A stretch of 64,000 nucleotides of DNA, from positions 7,007 through 71,006 of the forward strand of contig JBMNOF010000004.1 in NCBI GenBank assembly GCA_050942925.1, given 5' to 3'. Made by a program: the position numbers and the translations under genes. The notes under the pieces were generated by a model, which saw only the letters and a list, made by a program, of their open reading frames with translations, did no database searches and was not told the DNA's origin. The DNA comes from Spyradocola sp050942925 (GTDB taxonomy: Bacteria; Bacillota; Clostridia; Christensenellales; UBA1750). Shown in pieces: positions 8,200 through 16,188 of this stretch. The stretch's first letter is position 1. Each line of letters opens with the position of its first letter.

Positions 8200-8228
8200 A
8201 AGTTGTGAAAAACGTGAATTCACAACTT
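8200..8228 (+). promoter_or_regulatory. Inverted repeat in the ABC/Gld operon leader (possible operator)
   Basis: AAGTTGTGAA (8200-8209) and TTCACAACTT (8219-8228) are a perfect 10-base inverted repeat around a 9-base spacer, starting about 15 bases after the -10 box. The half-sites resemble TTGTGAA/TTCACAA Rex half-sites, but the spacing is longer than usual for Rex. It could be an operator at the transcription start or a leader hairpin. Confidence 0.5.
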
Positions 8229-8320
8229 GTTCATAGCCTGTTCAAAGCGAATCGGTATACTGTTGAGGAAAGGTTAAGTCCGTGAACGGTTGCGCGGGCG
8301 AGGAGTAAGGAGGGCTAAGC

Positions 8321-9268
8321 ATGATCGAACTCAAGCACGTAACCAAGCGTTACGGTGCCAAGTGCGCGGTCGACGACATTTCGTTTACGATCAACAGGGG
8401 AGAAGTACTGGGCTTTCTCGGCCGAAACGGCGCGGGGAAGAGCACGACGATGAACATGATCACCGGCTACATCTCCGCAAGCGAAGGACAGATCACCCTG
8501 GATGGCATGGACGTGCTGGAACAGCCGCGCGAGGTCAAGCGCCGCATTGGCTACCTGCCCGAGCAGCCGCCGCTGTACATGGATATGACGGTGGAGGAGT
8601 ATCTAAAGTTCGTCTGCGACATCAAAGAAGTCCGCAAGAAGAGCCAGAAGGCGCACTTGGACGATCTGTACAACCTGGTCAAGATCACGGACGTGCGCCA
8701 CCGCCTGATCAAGAACCTGTCCAAGGGATACAAGCAGCGCGTGGGCCTTGCGCAGGCGCTGGTGGGCAATCCGGACGTGGTCATCATGGACGAGCCCACG
8801 GTCGGCTTGGACCCCAAGCAGATCATCGAGATCCGCAAGCTGATCTCGGGCCTGGGGCAGAACCACACGGTCGTGCTCTCCTCGCACATCCTGCACGAGG
8901 TTGCGGATGTGTGCGACCGGGTCGTGATCATCAACAAGGGCCGGATCGTCGCGCAGGACACGCTGGCGAACCTGACGCAGGGCATCGGCGAGGCCATCCG
9001 CCTGACGGTGCGCGTGGTCGGCCCGGAGAAGCCGGTGCAGCGCCTGCTGCACGACGTGCCGGGCGTGAAATACGTCGAGACCCTGGGCAGCAAGGAAGTC
9101 GGCAGCATGGACTACATCGTCGAGAGCGACAGCAAGACGGATGTGCGCCGGCCCCTGGTCAACGCCATCCTTGCGGCAGGCTATTCGCTGCTGATGCTCA
9201 AGCCCATGGACGTCACGCTGGAGGACATCTTCCTGCAGCTGACGAGCGAAGATAAGGGAGGAATCTAA
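8321..9268 (+). CDS. ABC transporter ATP-binding protein (GldA-like)
   Basis: 315 residues. Walker A GRNGAGKST (34-42), signature LSKGY (133-137), Walker B VVIMDEP with Asp157/Glu158, and a switch-histidine segment SSHILHE. A C-terminal extension of about 95 residues after the ATPase core is typical of ABC-2 export ATPases. It powers the permease encoded 2 bases downstream. The start ATG follows AAGGAGGGC. The whole set (ATPase, permease, Gld-type auxiliary, DUF4340 protein) is the Firmicutes version of the GldA/F/G set; substrate unknown. Confidence 0.92.
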   Translation: MIELKHVTKRYGAKCAVDDISFTINRGEVLGFLGRNGAGKSTTMNMITGYISASEGQITLDGMDVLEQPREVKRRIGYLPEQPPLYMDMTVEEYLKFVCDIKEVRKKSQKAHLDDLYNLVKITDVRHRLIKNLSKGYKQRVGLAQALVGNPDVVIMDEPTVGLDPKQIIEIRKLISGLGQNHTVVLSSHILHEVADVCDRVVIINKGRIVAQDTLANLTQGIGEAIRLTVRVVGPEKPVQRLLHDVPGVKYVETLGSKEVGSMDYIVESDSKTDVRRPLVNAILAAGYSLLMLKPMDVTLEDIFLQLTSEDKGGI

Positions 9269-9270
9269 CG

Positions 9271-9993
9271 ATGCTGGCGGTATTCAAGCGCGAGCTGCAA
9301 TCCTATTTCTATTCCGCAATCGGCTATGTGTTTATGGGCTGCTTCCTGGTCATTGCGGGCATTTTCTTCGCCTTTGGCAACGTGCTGAGCGCCAGCTCCT
9401 CCGTCGGCACGCTCTTTTCCAACATTTCGTTTATCTTTATCCTGATTGTGCCGATCCTGACCATGCGCCTGATGAGCGATGAAAGGCGCACAAAGTCGGA
9501 TCAGCTGCTCCTGACTTCGCCGCTTTCGCTGTGGTCGATCGTCGGAGGAAAGTTCCTTGCGGCCTGCGCGGTGTTCTTTCTGACGCTGGTGTGCACGGGG
9601 CTGTATGTCATCATCCTCTCGGTGTACGGCAATGTTTCGGCCATTGAGGTGTTTGTCAACTATTTGGGATTCTTCCTCATGGGCTGCTGCCTAATCGCGG
9701 TGGGCTTGTTCATGTCCAACCTTTCGGAAAACCAGGTGGCCTCGGCCATCAGCACGTTTGTGGTGATCCTGTTCCTGTACCTGTTGGATTCCATCATCGC
9801 GTCCATGTCCAGCGTGACGATGCTCTCCTGGCTGTGCACGGCGCTGGAGTGGGTGTCCCTCTTTGCGCGGTTCACGGATTTCTCTTCGGGAATTTTGAGC
9901 TTGACGGGCGTGATCTACATGATCAGCTTTGCGGGGGTCTTCCTGCTGCTGACGGTGTACACGACGGAAAAGAGAAGATGGAGTGAGGGTTAA
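9271..9993 (+). CDS. ABC-2 type permease (GldF-like)
   Basis: 240 residues with six predicted membrane helices (about 15-40, 55-75, 95-120, 130-155, 160-180, 210-235). The N-terminus AVFKRELQSYFYSAIGYVFMG is characteristic of GldF/ABC-2 membrane subunits. It probably forms a homodimer with two copies of the upstream ATPase. It ends 4 bases before the auxiliary subunit gene. Confidence 0.9.
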   Translation: MLAVFKRELQSYFYSAIGYVFMGCFLVIAGIFFAFGNVLSASSSVGTLFSNISFIFILIVPILTMRLMSDERRTKSDQLLLTSPLSLWSIVGGKFLAACAVFFLTLVCTGLYVIILSVYGNVSAIEVFVNYLGFFLMGCCLIAVGLFMSNLSENQVASAISTFVVILFLYLLDSIIASMSSVTMLSWLCTALEWVSLFARFTDFSSGILSLTGVIYMISFAGVFLLLTVYTTEKRRWSEG

Positions 9994-9997
9994 GACC

Positions 9998-11473
9998 ATG
10001 AGCAACGAGCAGAAAAACGAGCAGAAGAAGCAAAAGAAGACCTCTTTGTTCAGCTCCAGAAGACTGCGTCACGGCGGTTTTGCCACGCTCCTTGTCGTGG
10101 CGGTGATTGTCATCACGATTTTGCTGAACATCGTCGTCTCTACCTTGGACAACGTATGGGGCCTGTCCTACGACCTTTCGAGCAATCGGCTCTATACCAT
10201 CTCGGACCAGACAAAGCGCGTGGTGTCGGCCATTGACGAGCCGGTGCACATCTACGCCCTGATGCAGACGGGTTCGGAGTCCCAGACGGTGGAAAACCTC
10301 CTGGAGAACTATCGCCGGATTGCGCCGGACTACATCACCGTCACGGTTGTGGACCCCATCCAGAACCCCACCTTTGCCCAGCAGTTCACCAGCGAGAGCC
10401 TGTCGGTCAACTCCGTCATCGTCACCAACGACGACGGCTCGCGCTACCGCGTCATCGACCAGTATGACATGTATGAGTTTGGCTATACCAGTTCGTATCA
10501 GCTCACGCTGCGTTCCTTCATCGGCGAGCAGAAGCTGACCAACGCCATCTCCTTTGTCACGGCCGACGAGGTCAACAACGCGTACTTCCTCACCGGACAT
10601 CAGGAAGCCTCTTCGAGCGACCTGAGCTACCTGGTGGATTACATTGAGGGCGAAAACCTCGTCGTGAGCGATATCTCCTTCAACGACATGGACAAGCTCA
10701 AGCAGGGCGACATCCTCATCATCGCCGCCCCGCAGACGGACCTGAGCGAGGATGAGCGCGTCGCAATCCGCGAATTCCTGGAGAACGACGGCTATATGCT
10801 CTACCTTACGGACGCCACTTGTCCGGAACTGCCCGGCTTTGAGTCGCTGCTCGACCTCTACGGCATCTCCGTGGACCACACCCTTGTCGTCGAGGGCGAC
10901 GAGAGCGCCTACTACCGCAGCCCGGCCTACATCGTGCCCACGGTGGAGGACCACGCGGTCACCGCGGGCCTGACCGAGAACGAGCAGGTTGCGGTTCTGC
11001 CCTATGCGACCTCTCTGTCGCTGCCGGCGATTGCCCACAACGACATTGAAGCCGAGGCGATCCTGACCACTTCGGCCAGCTCCTATGCAAAGGTCGACCT
11101 GAACTCCACGGTCGTGGAGAAGGAGGAGGGAGACCTGAGCGGCCCGCTCAACGTCGGCATCGCGCTGCGCGAGATCGACATGGACGGCAACGACGCGGGC
11201 GCCAAGATCGTGGTCTTCGGCAGCGCCGGGTTTGTGACCTCCTCGTCCTTCTACAGCCTCTCGGGCAACACGGACCTTCTGCTGGGCGCCATCCGCTGGA
11301 TGAACGGTGAAACGGATACCGTGACCATCATTGGCAAGAACTTGATGACCAACAGCCTGCGCTTTACGAGCACGGCGGAAATGTACGCCATGGCGGGCGT
11401 CGGCGTGTTCCTCATGCCCATCGTGGTGCTGGCGGCGGGCGTTGTGGTCTGGCTGAAAAGGAGGCACCTGTAA
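9998..11473 (+). CDS. GldG-like ABC auxiliary membrane protein
   Basis: 491 residues. A basic cytoplasmic tail is followed by an N-terminal membrane helix (about 30-50, FATLLVVAVIVITILLNIVVS), a long extracytoplasmic domain (YDLSSNRLYTISDQTKRVV... then a GATase1-like ABC_transp_aux fold), and a C-terminal anchor (about 465-485) ending KRRHL. This is the organisation of GldG-type auxiliary subunits. The ATG at 9998 is preferred over an in-frame GTG at 9983 that lies inside the permease gene, because GAGTGAGGGT sits correctly before 9998. Confidence 0.88.
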   Translation: MSNEQKNEQKKQKKTSLFSSRRLRHGGFATLLVVAVIVITILLNIVVSTLDNVWGLSYDLSSNRLYTISDQTKRVVSAIDEPVHIYALMQTGSESQTVENLLENYRRIAPDYITVTVVDPIQNPTFAQQFTSESLSVNSVIVTNDDGSRYRVIDQYDMYEFGYTSSYQLTLRSFIGEQKLTNAISFVTADEVNNAYFLTGHQEASSSDLSYLVDYIEGENLVVSDISFNDMDKLKQGDILIIAAPQTDLSEDERVAIREFLENDGYMLYLTDATCPELPGFESLLDLYGISVDHTLVVEGDESAYYRSPAYIVPTVEDHAVTAGLTENEQVAVLPYATSLSLPAIAHNDIEAEAILTTSASSYAKVDLNSTVVEKEEGDLSGPLNVGIALREIDMDGNDAGAKIVVFGSAGFVTSSSFYSLSGNTDLLLGAIRWMNGETDTVTIIGKNLMTNSLRFTSTAEMYAMAGVGVFLMPIVVLAAGVVVWLKRRHL

Positions 11474-13036
11474 ATGGCGGAGGAACCCCGCAAGAGCGAT
11501 GTCGAGCAGGAGGAGCCCGCAGAGAAGATCGACCTGGGCGCCTCCCTGCGCAAGGAACATAAGACAAAAAAGCCCGTCAACCGCGTGGCGGCGCTGGCCG
11601 TGGTCGGCGTCGTCATCGTGGTGGCGGCCCTGCTGGCGATTTTCCTTCCCGGGCTTTTGAACAAGGAAGAGGAGGCACCGGAGGAGACGCAGACCGTGGC
11701 CCTGTCCGATCATGAGACGGGCGACGTGGTGTCCATCCACGTCGACGGTGAAAACACCTTCACCATCACCAAGGAGGAGACCACTGCCGAGGACGGCACT
11801 GCGGAGGAGATCTTCCACGTCGACATCATGGACGACGACAAGCTCAACCAGAGCACGTGCTCTGCCGCCTTTGTCAACGCCGCGGCCATGGAGGCCGACC
11901 AGCTCGTGGAAGCCGATGCCCAGGATCTCTCCACGTATGGATTGGACGACCCCTCCTGCACGCTGACCGTCGAGTACAGCGACGGAACGTCCCTCGTGCT
12001 GGAATTGGGCGATCTGCAGACCTTGACGGGTCAGATCTATGCGTGCGTGCAGGGCGACAATGACGTTTACATCCTGCGGCCCTACTTTGCGAACATCTTT
12101 GGCGGGTCCCTGCTGCGCTACCGCAGCCTTGAGCTTCCGGAGATCAATTCGGACATCAGCTATACCGCTTCCATCGTCATCGAGCAGGAAGGGCAGGACC
12201 GCATCACGTTTAAGCCCGCGGAAAATCCCACTACCTTTGCAACCGGGACCTGGCAGATGACCGAGCCCCGCACGCTCTGGCTGGATAGCGGTGCGATCAG
12301 CGAGCTGGTGACGAGCGTAAGCGACTGCGGCCTGTACGAGTACCTCGGCACGGTGGACAACCTGGCCGACTACGGACTGGATACCCCGTGGTTCTCCATC
12401 ACGGTCACGGATGTGGATGGCGCCAGCCGCACGCTGCACCTGGGCGATTTGGTGGAGGGCGACGACACGCATTACTACTGCACCATCGACGATACCAACG
12501 ACGTATTCAGTATCAGCACCTCGTATCTCGGGTTTGCGGAGGACTTCCAGGTGACGTATTACCTGGATATGTTCACCAACATCATCAGCATCACGGAGAT
12601 CGACCGGGTGGACATCACCGACGGGACGACCTCCTACACGATGACCATCGAGCGCGAGGAGCAGTATGACGAGAACGGGGAACTCAAAACCCTGGCTAAC
12701 GGCTCGACCGATTATCTGGAAACCTTCTTCCTCAACGGCGTCGAGGTGCAGGAGGACGCCTTTAAGACGGCATACCAGACCATCATCGGCGTTACGATCT
12801 CCGGCCTTGTGAACGAGGACCTCGTCGACGAAAGCCAGGCGCCCGTGCTCTCGGTGACCTATACCTTCAACAATGGCACCGAGCCCATCACGGTGGAGTA
12901 TCTGCCCTACGACATCAACAACTACTGCGTCCGCCGCGAGGGCAGCGTGGACTTGATCTGCAAGAAGGACCCGGTAGATGCCATTCTGCCCACGCTTGCA
13001 GACCTTGCCGCGGGCAGGCTGGACGAAGAGGAGTAA
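11474..13036 (+). CDS. DUF4340 domain membrane-anchored protein
   Basis: 520 residues: an acidic cytoplasmic tail, one membrane helix (about 37-60), then two or three repeated beta-rich units outside the membrane (YGLDDPSCTLTVEYSDG...LELGDL; YGLDTPWFSITVTDVDG...LHLGDL). The repeated YGLD-P...L-LGD pattern is the signature of DUF4340. The ATG directly abuts the previous stop, so it belongs to the ABC/Gld set; it is likely an extracytoplasmic partner of the GldG-like subunit. Function is unknown. A strong terminator follows. Confidence 0.88.
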   Translation: MAEEPRKSDVEQEEPAEKIDLGASLRKEHKTKKPVNRVAALAVVGVVIVVAALLAIFLPGLLNKEEEAPEETQTVALSDHETGDVVSIHVDGENTFTITKEETTAEDGTAEEIFHVDIMDDDKLNQSTCSAAFVNAAAMEADQLVEADAQDLSTYGLDDPSCTLTVEYSDGTSLVLELGDLQTLTGQIYACVQGDNDVYILRPYFANIFGGSLLRYRSLELPEINSDISYTASIVIEQEGQDRITFKPAENPTTFATGTWQMTEPRTLWLDSGAISELVTSVSDCGLYEYLGTVDNLADYGLDTPWFSITVTDVDGASRTLHLGDLVEGDDTHYYCTIDDTNDVFSISTSYLGFAEDFQVTYYLDMFTNIISITEIDRVDITDGTTSYTMTIEREEQYDENGELKTLANGSTDYLETFFLNGVEVQEDAFKTAYQTIIGVTISGLVNEDLVDESQAPVLSVTYTFNNGTEPITVEYLPYDINNYCVRREGSVDLICKKDPVDAILPTLADLAAGRLDEEE

Positions 13037-13059
13037 TCCCTGCACCGGGAAACGAACGA

Positions 13060-13101
13060 GGAGGGTGCGCAGGCAAGCGGCCTGCGCACCCTCCTTTTTT
13101 T
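13060..13101 (+). terminator. Terminator of the ABC/Gld operon
   Basis: Perfect 14-base stem GGAGGGTGCGCAGG / CCTGCGCACCCTCC with a 7-base loop and seven T. Confidence 0.93.
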
Positions 13102-13125
13102 GTGCGGGAGAAGAACCCAAGCGGG

Positions 13126-13359
13126 TTACGGGTTGCCGATCCGCTGGCGCGCCTCCAAGTGGCGCCGCACGATCGCCTCATAGAGCACGGGACGGCGGTC
13201 CGCAGGGGGCGCGGGTTCCGCCGGCGCGCTGGGCGTGTCCTGAATGGTGGTGGTCGGGTTCCGCAGCGTGCGCAGGGAAACCCAACGGTCGCCTTCCCGC
13301 GTGCGCGCGGCCTTTGCGGCGGCGCTGTTTGCATCGGCGTATGTAATCGGTCGTTCCAT
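13126..13359 (-). CDS. Small hypothetical protein (77 aa)
   Basis: Reverse-strand frame starting MERPITYADANSAAAKAA, with AGAAAGGAG eight bases before the ATG, a near-perfect RBS. Composition: basic, with a Pro/Ala-rich middle (TPSAPAEPAPPAD) and an amphipathic C-terminal helix (LYEAIVRRHLEARQRI). No signal peptide or membrane helix. It lies alone between the ABC/Gld terminator and glpK, facing the former. I do not recognise a family; existence is supported mainly by the RBS and by its lying in an otherwise unused gap. Confidence 0.55.
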   Translation of the reverse strand: MERPITYADANSAAAKAARTREGDRWVSLRTLRNPTTTIQDTPSAPAEPAPPADRRPVLYEAIVRRHLEARQRIGNP

Positions 13360-13417
13360 GGCGGTTGCTCCTTTCTTGCGGGCTCAGGCCCTGATTCATC
13401 CTATGCGCAGACCGGGC

Positions 13418-13446
13418 TTGTTGACACGGCGGCGCTTTGCTATAAT
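13418..13446 (+). promoter_or_regulatory. Promoter of glpK
   Basis: TTGTTG (13418-13423), 17-base spacer, perfect TATAAT (13441-13446), 55 bases before the ATG. A TTGACA at 13421 is better as a hexamer but only 14 bases from the -10. Confidence 0.7.
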
Positions 13447-13500
13447 GAACCCAAGAAAGACCCTACGCACAGAAAGACAAACACGGGGAGGCAGAACAAG

Positions 13501-14994
13501 ATGATGAAAAAGTACATTGTGGCCCTGGACCAGGGAACGACCAGCTCCCGAGCGGTGGTCGTGGATGCAACCGGCGCGGTCGTGGCCTCGCATGGGATTG
13601 AGTTTCCGCAGATCTACCCCAAGCCCGGCTGGGTGGAACACGATCCCCAGCAAATCCTCTCATCGCAGGTGGAAGCGCTTCGCCAGGCCGTGAAGAAGGC
13701 GGGCATTGCCCCAGAGGAAATTGCCGCCATCGGCATCACCAACCAGCGCGAAACCACGATCCTCTGGGACAAGAGCACGGGGAAGCCCGTGTGCAACGCC
13801 ATCGTGTGGCAGTGCCGGCGCACGGCGGAGGAGATCGAGAGGCTCAAGGCCGAGGGGCTGGAGCCCATGATCCGCGAAAAGACCGGCCTTGTGCCGGACG
13901 CTTACTTCTGCGCGACCAAGATCCAATGGATTCTGCGCAATGTTCCGGGGGCACGCATTGCAGCGCAAGCCGGAGAGCTCCTCTTTGGCACGGTGGATTC
14001 CTGGCTGATCTGGAACCTCACGCGCGAGCACATCCATGTCACGGATGTATCCAACGCCTCGCGCACCATGCTCTTTAATATCCACACCCTGCAATGGGAC
14101 GACGAACTGCTCGAGTGCATGGAGATTCCGCGCGTTCTCCTGCCGGAGGTCGTGGACTCCAGCGGCATTGTCGGAATGCTGAACCCGGAAATCCTCGGGG
14201 TCGAGATCCCCATCGCGGGCATTGCCGGAGACCAGCAGGCCGCTCTGTTTGGACAAGCCTGCTTCGATCGGGGAATGGTGAAGACGACCTATGGAACGGG
14301 CGGGTTCTTGCTCATGCAGACCGGGGAAGAGGCGGTCGCTTCTCCCAACGGCCTGTTGACGACCGTGGCTTGGCGCATGGGCGGGAAGACCGAGTACGCC
14401 CTGGAAGGGTCGGTGTTCGTCGCGGGCGCCGTCGTGCAATGGCTCCGCGATGAGCTCAAGCTCATCGATTCGGCCCAGGAGTCGGAGGCGGTCGCGCTCT
14501 CCGTGCCGGATACTGCCGGCGTCTACCTCGTTCCGGCGTTTACGGGCCTTGGCGCGCCGTACTGGGACATGTACGGCCGCGGCGCCATCGTGGGGCTTAC
14601 GCGCGGAGCAGGTCGCGCCCACATCGTCCGCGCGGCGCTGGAGGCCATCGCGTTCCAGACCGCCGACGTCATGGAAGCCATGGCGCGCGACAGCGCCACG
14701 CCCCTGTCCCAGATGCGCGCGGATGGCGGGGCCAGCGCAAACGGCTTCCTGATGCAGTTCCAGGCGGACATCCTCGGAATCCCCGTGGTCCGGCCGGCGG
14801 TGACGGAGACCACGGCCCTGGGCGCGGCGCTCCTTGCGGGTCTGGCCGTGGGGTTCTGGGAGAGCCGGGATCAGGTCCGCGCCATCTGGCGCGCAGAAAA
14901 GGTTTTCCAGCCGGGTTTTGTCGAAGACGAGCGCGCAGAGCGCCTGAAGCAGTGGCACCGCGCGGTGCTGCGCGCAAAGCACTGGGCGGAATGA
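13501..14994 (+). CDS. glpK: Glycerol kinase
   Basis: 497 residues, the normal length. It phosphorylates glycerol to sn-glycerol-3-phosphate with ATP. FGGY-family landmarks: ALDQGTTSSR (phosphate 1), GITNQRETTILWDK, IVWQCRRT, IAGDQQAALFGQ, TYGTGGF and DGGASANGFLMQFQADI. Where many low-GC Firmicutes enzymes have an HF(Y/F)G sequence with the PTS-phosphorylated His, this protein has NPEILG (about 228-233). The start follows GGGGAGGCAG; an ATG at 13504 is an equal alternative. The product feeds the flavoprotein dehydrogenase set at 23.1-26.2 kb. Confidence 0.96.
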   Translation: MMKKYIVALDQGTTSSRAVVVDATGAVVASHGIEFPQIYPKPGWVEHDPQQILSSQVEALRQAVKKAGIAPEEIAAIGITNQRETTILWDKSTGKPVCNAIVWQCRRTAEEIERLKAEGLEPMIREKTGLVPDAYFCATKIQWILRNVPGARIAAQAGELLFGTVDSWLIWNLTREHIHVTDVSNASRTMLFNIHTLQWDDELLECMEIPRVLLPEVVDSSGIVGMLNPEILGVEIPIAGIAGDQQAALFGQACFDRGMVKTTYGTGGFLLMQTGEEAVASPNGLLTTVAWRMGGKTEYALEGSVFVAGAVVQWLRDELKLIDSAQESEAVALSVPDTAGVYLVPAFTGLGAPYWDMYGRGAIVGLTRGAGRAHIVRAALEAIAFQTADVMEAMARDSATPLSQMRADGGASANGFLMQFQADILGIPVVRPAVTETTALGAALLAGLAVGFWESRDQVRAIWRAEKVFQPGFVEDERAERLKQWHRAVLRAKHWAE

Positions 14995-15345
14995 TGTCGA
15001 AGAAGCGGTGAAGCTGGCGAATGAAAGAGGGAAAGCGGGGGAATTCGACAAAAACAGAGAAATTCTGACAGAATTATTTCTTGAAACATTTCCTCGGAAA
15101 ACGGAAAAATGATGAGGTGCGGTGGAAACCGGAAAGACGGATTTTCAGGTTATCAGCGATTGTTTGCGCGCTAAAACCGCAAAAAAGCGCATAAACTAGT
15201 TGACGAGCGGAAGAATTTGGTCTAAAATACTCTCATCTGAACTGGGAGCGACTTTCAAATAGGACCACGAGAAAAGTGTACTGAAAGAATCTTTTACTCG
15301 AGTAGGAAAGCGACCCAGGAAATATTGACGAGGAGGCGTCTTCTG
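14995..15345 (+). promoter_or_regulatory. spo0A upstream region with two 0A boxes and a sigma-A promoter
   Basis: A 351-base gap without a gene. It holds two perfect Spo0A-binding motifs, TGTCGAA at 14995-15001 and its inverse TTCGACA at 15044-15050, and a housekeeping promoter TTGACG (15200-15205), 17-base spacer, TAAAAT (15223-15228). The leader from the promoter to the GTG start is about 110 bases. The boxes sit 150-200 bases upstream of the promoter, consistent with autoregulation. I find no good sigma-H promoter. Confidence 0.7.
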
Positions 15346-16119
15346 GTGGAAAAGATCAAGGTTCTTATTGCGGATGACAGCACGGTCGTGCTGGAAGTGC
15401 TCAGCTCCTATCTTCAGGACAAGGAGGACATCGAGGTCGTGGGCACGGCGGAGGATGGACTGCAGGTCATGGATATCCTGCGGAGCAAGCCGGTGGATGT
15501 CCTGCTGCTGGACATGGTGATGCCCCGCCTGGACGGCTTTGGGGTCCTAGCACAGATCCAAAAAGAGAATCTGCCGCACCGCCCGCATGTCATCGCCGTG
15601 ACGGCGCTGATGCGAGACGACTTCATCCAGCGCGCGATCAACCTGGGAAGCGACTACTACATGCTCAAGCCCTTCGAGCTCGGGGCGATCTACCAGCGCA
15701 TTGTGGAGCGCAACCAGCCGGTCGAGGTCCAGGCCGACGCGCCGGTGCGCGCACCCCAGCAGGCAAACTGTTCCCTGGACGAGCGCATCGCCAACATCTT
15801 CCTCTCCATGGGGATTCCGGCGCACATCAAGGGCTATCACTTCCTGCGCGAGGCCATCAAGCTCGTGGTCAACGACCGAGAGATGATCAACGCCATCACC
15901 AAGGACCTCTATCCGACGGTCGCGTTGAACTTTAACACCACCTCCTCCAAGGTAGAGCGCGCGATTCGCCATGCCATTGACGTCGCCTGGACGCGCGGCC
16001 AGATGGAGAACATCAACATGCTCTTTGGCTCCAAGCTCTACGTCAAGCACGAAAAGCCGACCAATGGCGAGTTCATCGCATTGATCGCCGACAGACTCTC
16101 CATCGAAAAGAGCGCATAA
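15346..16119 (+). CDS. spo0A: Sporulation master regulator Spo0A
   Basis: 257 residues. Receiver domain 1-120 with acidic ADD near residue 10, phospho-acceptor Asp56 in VLLLDMVMP, and LKPFE. After a short linker comes the C-terminal DNA-binding domain with the recognition helix NTTSSKVERAIRHAIDVAW, nearly identical to Bacillus Spo0A. Phosphorylated Spo0A binds TGTCGAA boxes and commits the cell to sporulation. The frame opens at a TTG at 15325, but AGGAGG lies inside that extension, ten bases before the GTG at 15346, which fixes the start. sipL follows 69 bases later. Confidence 0.96.
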   Translation: MEKIKVLIADDSTVVLEVLSSYLQDKEDIEVVGTAEDGLQVMDILRSKPVDVLLLDMVMPRLDGFGVLAQIQKENLPHRPHVIAVTALMRDDFIQRAINLGSDYYMLKPFELGAIYQRIVERNQPVEVQADAPVRAPQQANCSLDERIANIFLSMGIPAHIKGYHFLREAIKLVVNDREMINAITKDLYPTVALNFNTTSSKVERAIRHAIDVAWTRGQMENINMLFGSKLYVKHEKPTNGEFIALIADRLSIEKSA

Positions 16120-16188
16120 GGAGAAGGGAAACGCCATATAGATCCATTGAGTACGGGTAAGGGCTCAACATGGGTAAGGAGGATCGAT

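Noticed and set aside
9923..13120. Reverse-strand open frame of over 1000 codons opposite the GldG-like and DUF4340 genes
   Set aside because: Antisense shadow with Val/Asp/His/Arg-rich sequence and no motifs; the forward genes are clear.
13421..13446. TTGACA/TATAAT as the glpK promoter
   Set aside because: The two perfect hexamers are only 14 bases apart; TTGTTG with a 17-base spacer is the more likely -35.
15228..15320. Sigma-H promoter before spo0A
   Set aside because: AGGACCA and GAAT elements exist near 15260-15290, but the spacing (22 bases between AGGA and GAAT) does not fit sigma-H.
16115..16145. Sigma-E promoter before sipL
   Set aside because: ATA-N16-CATATAGA fits the consensus in spacing but only partly in sequence (about 5 of 8 in the -10), too weak to list.
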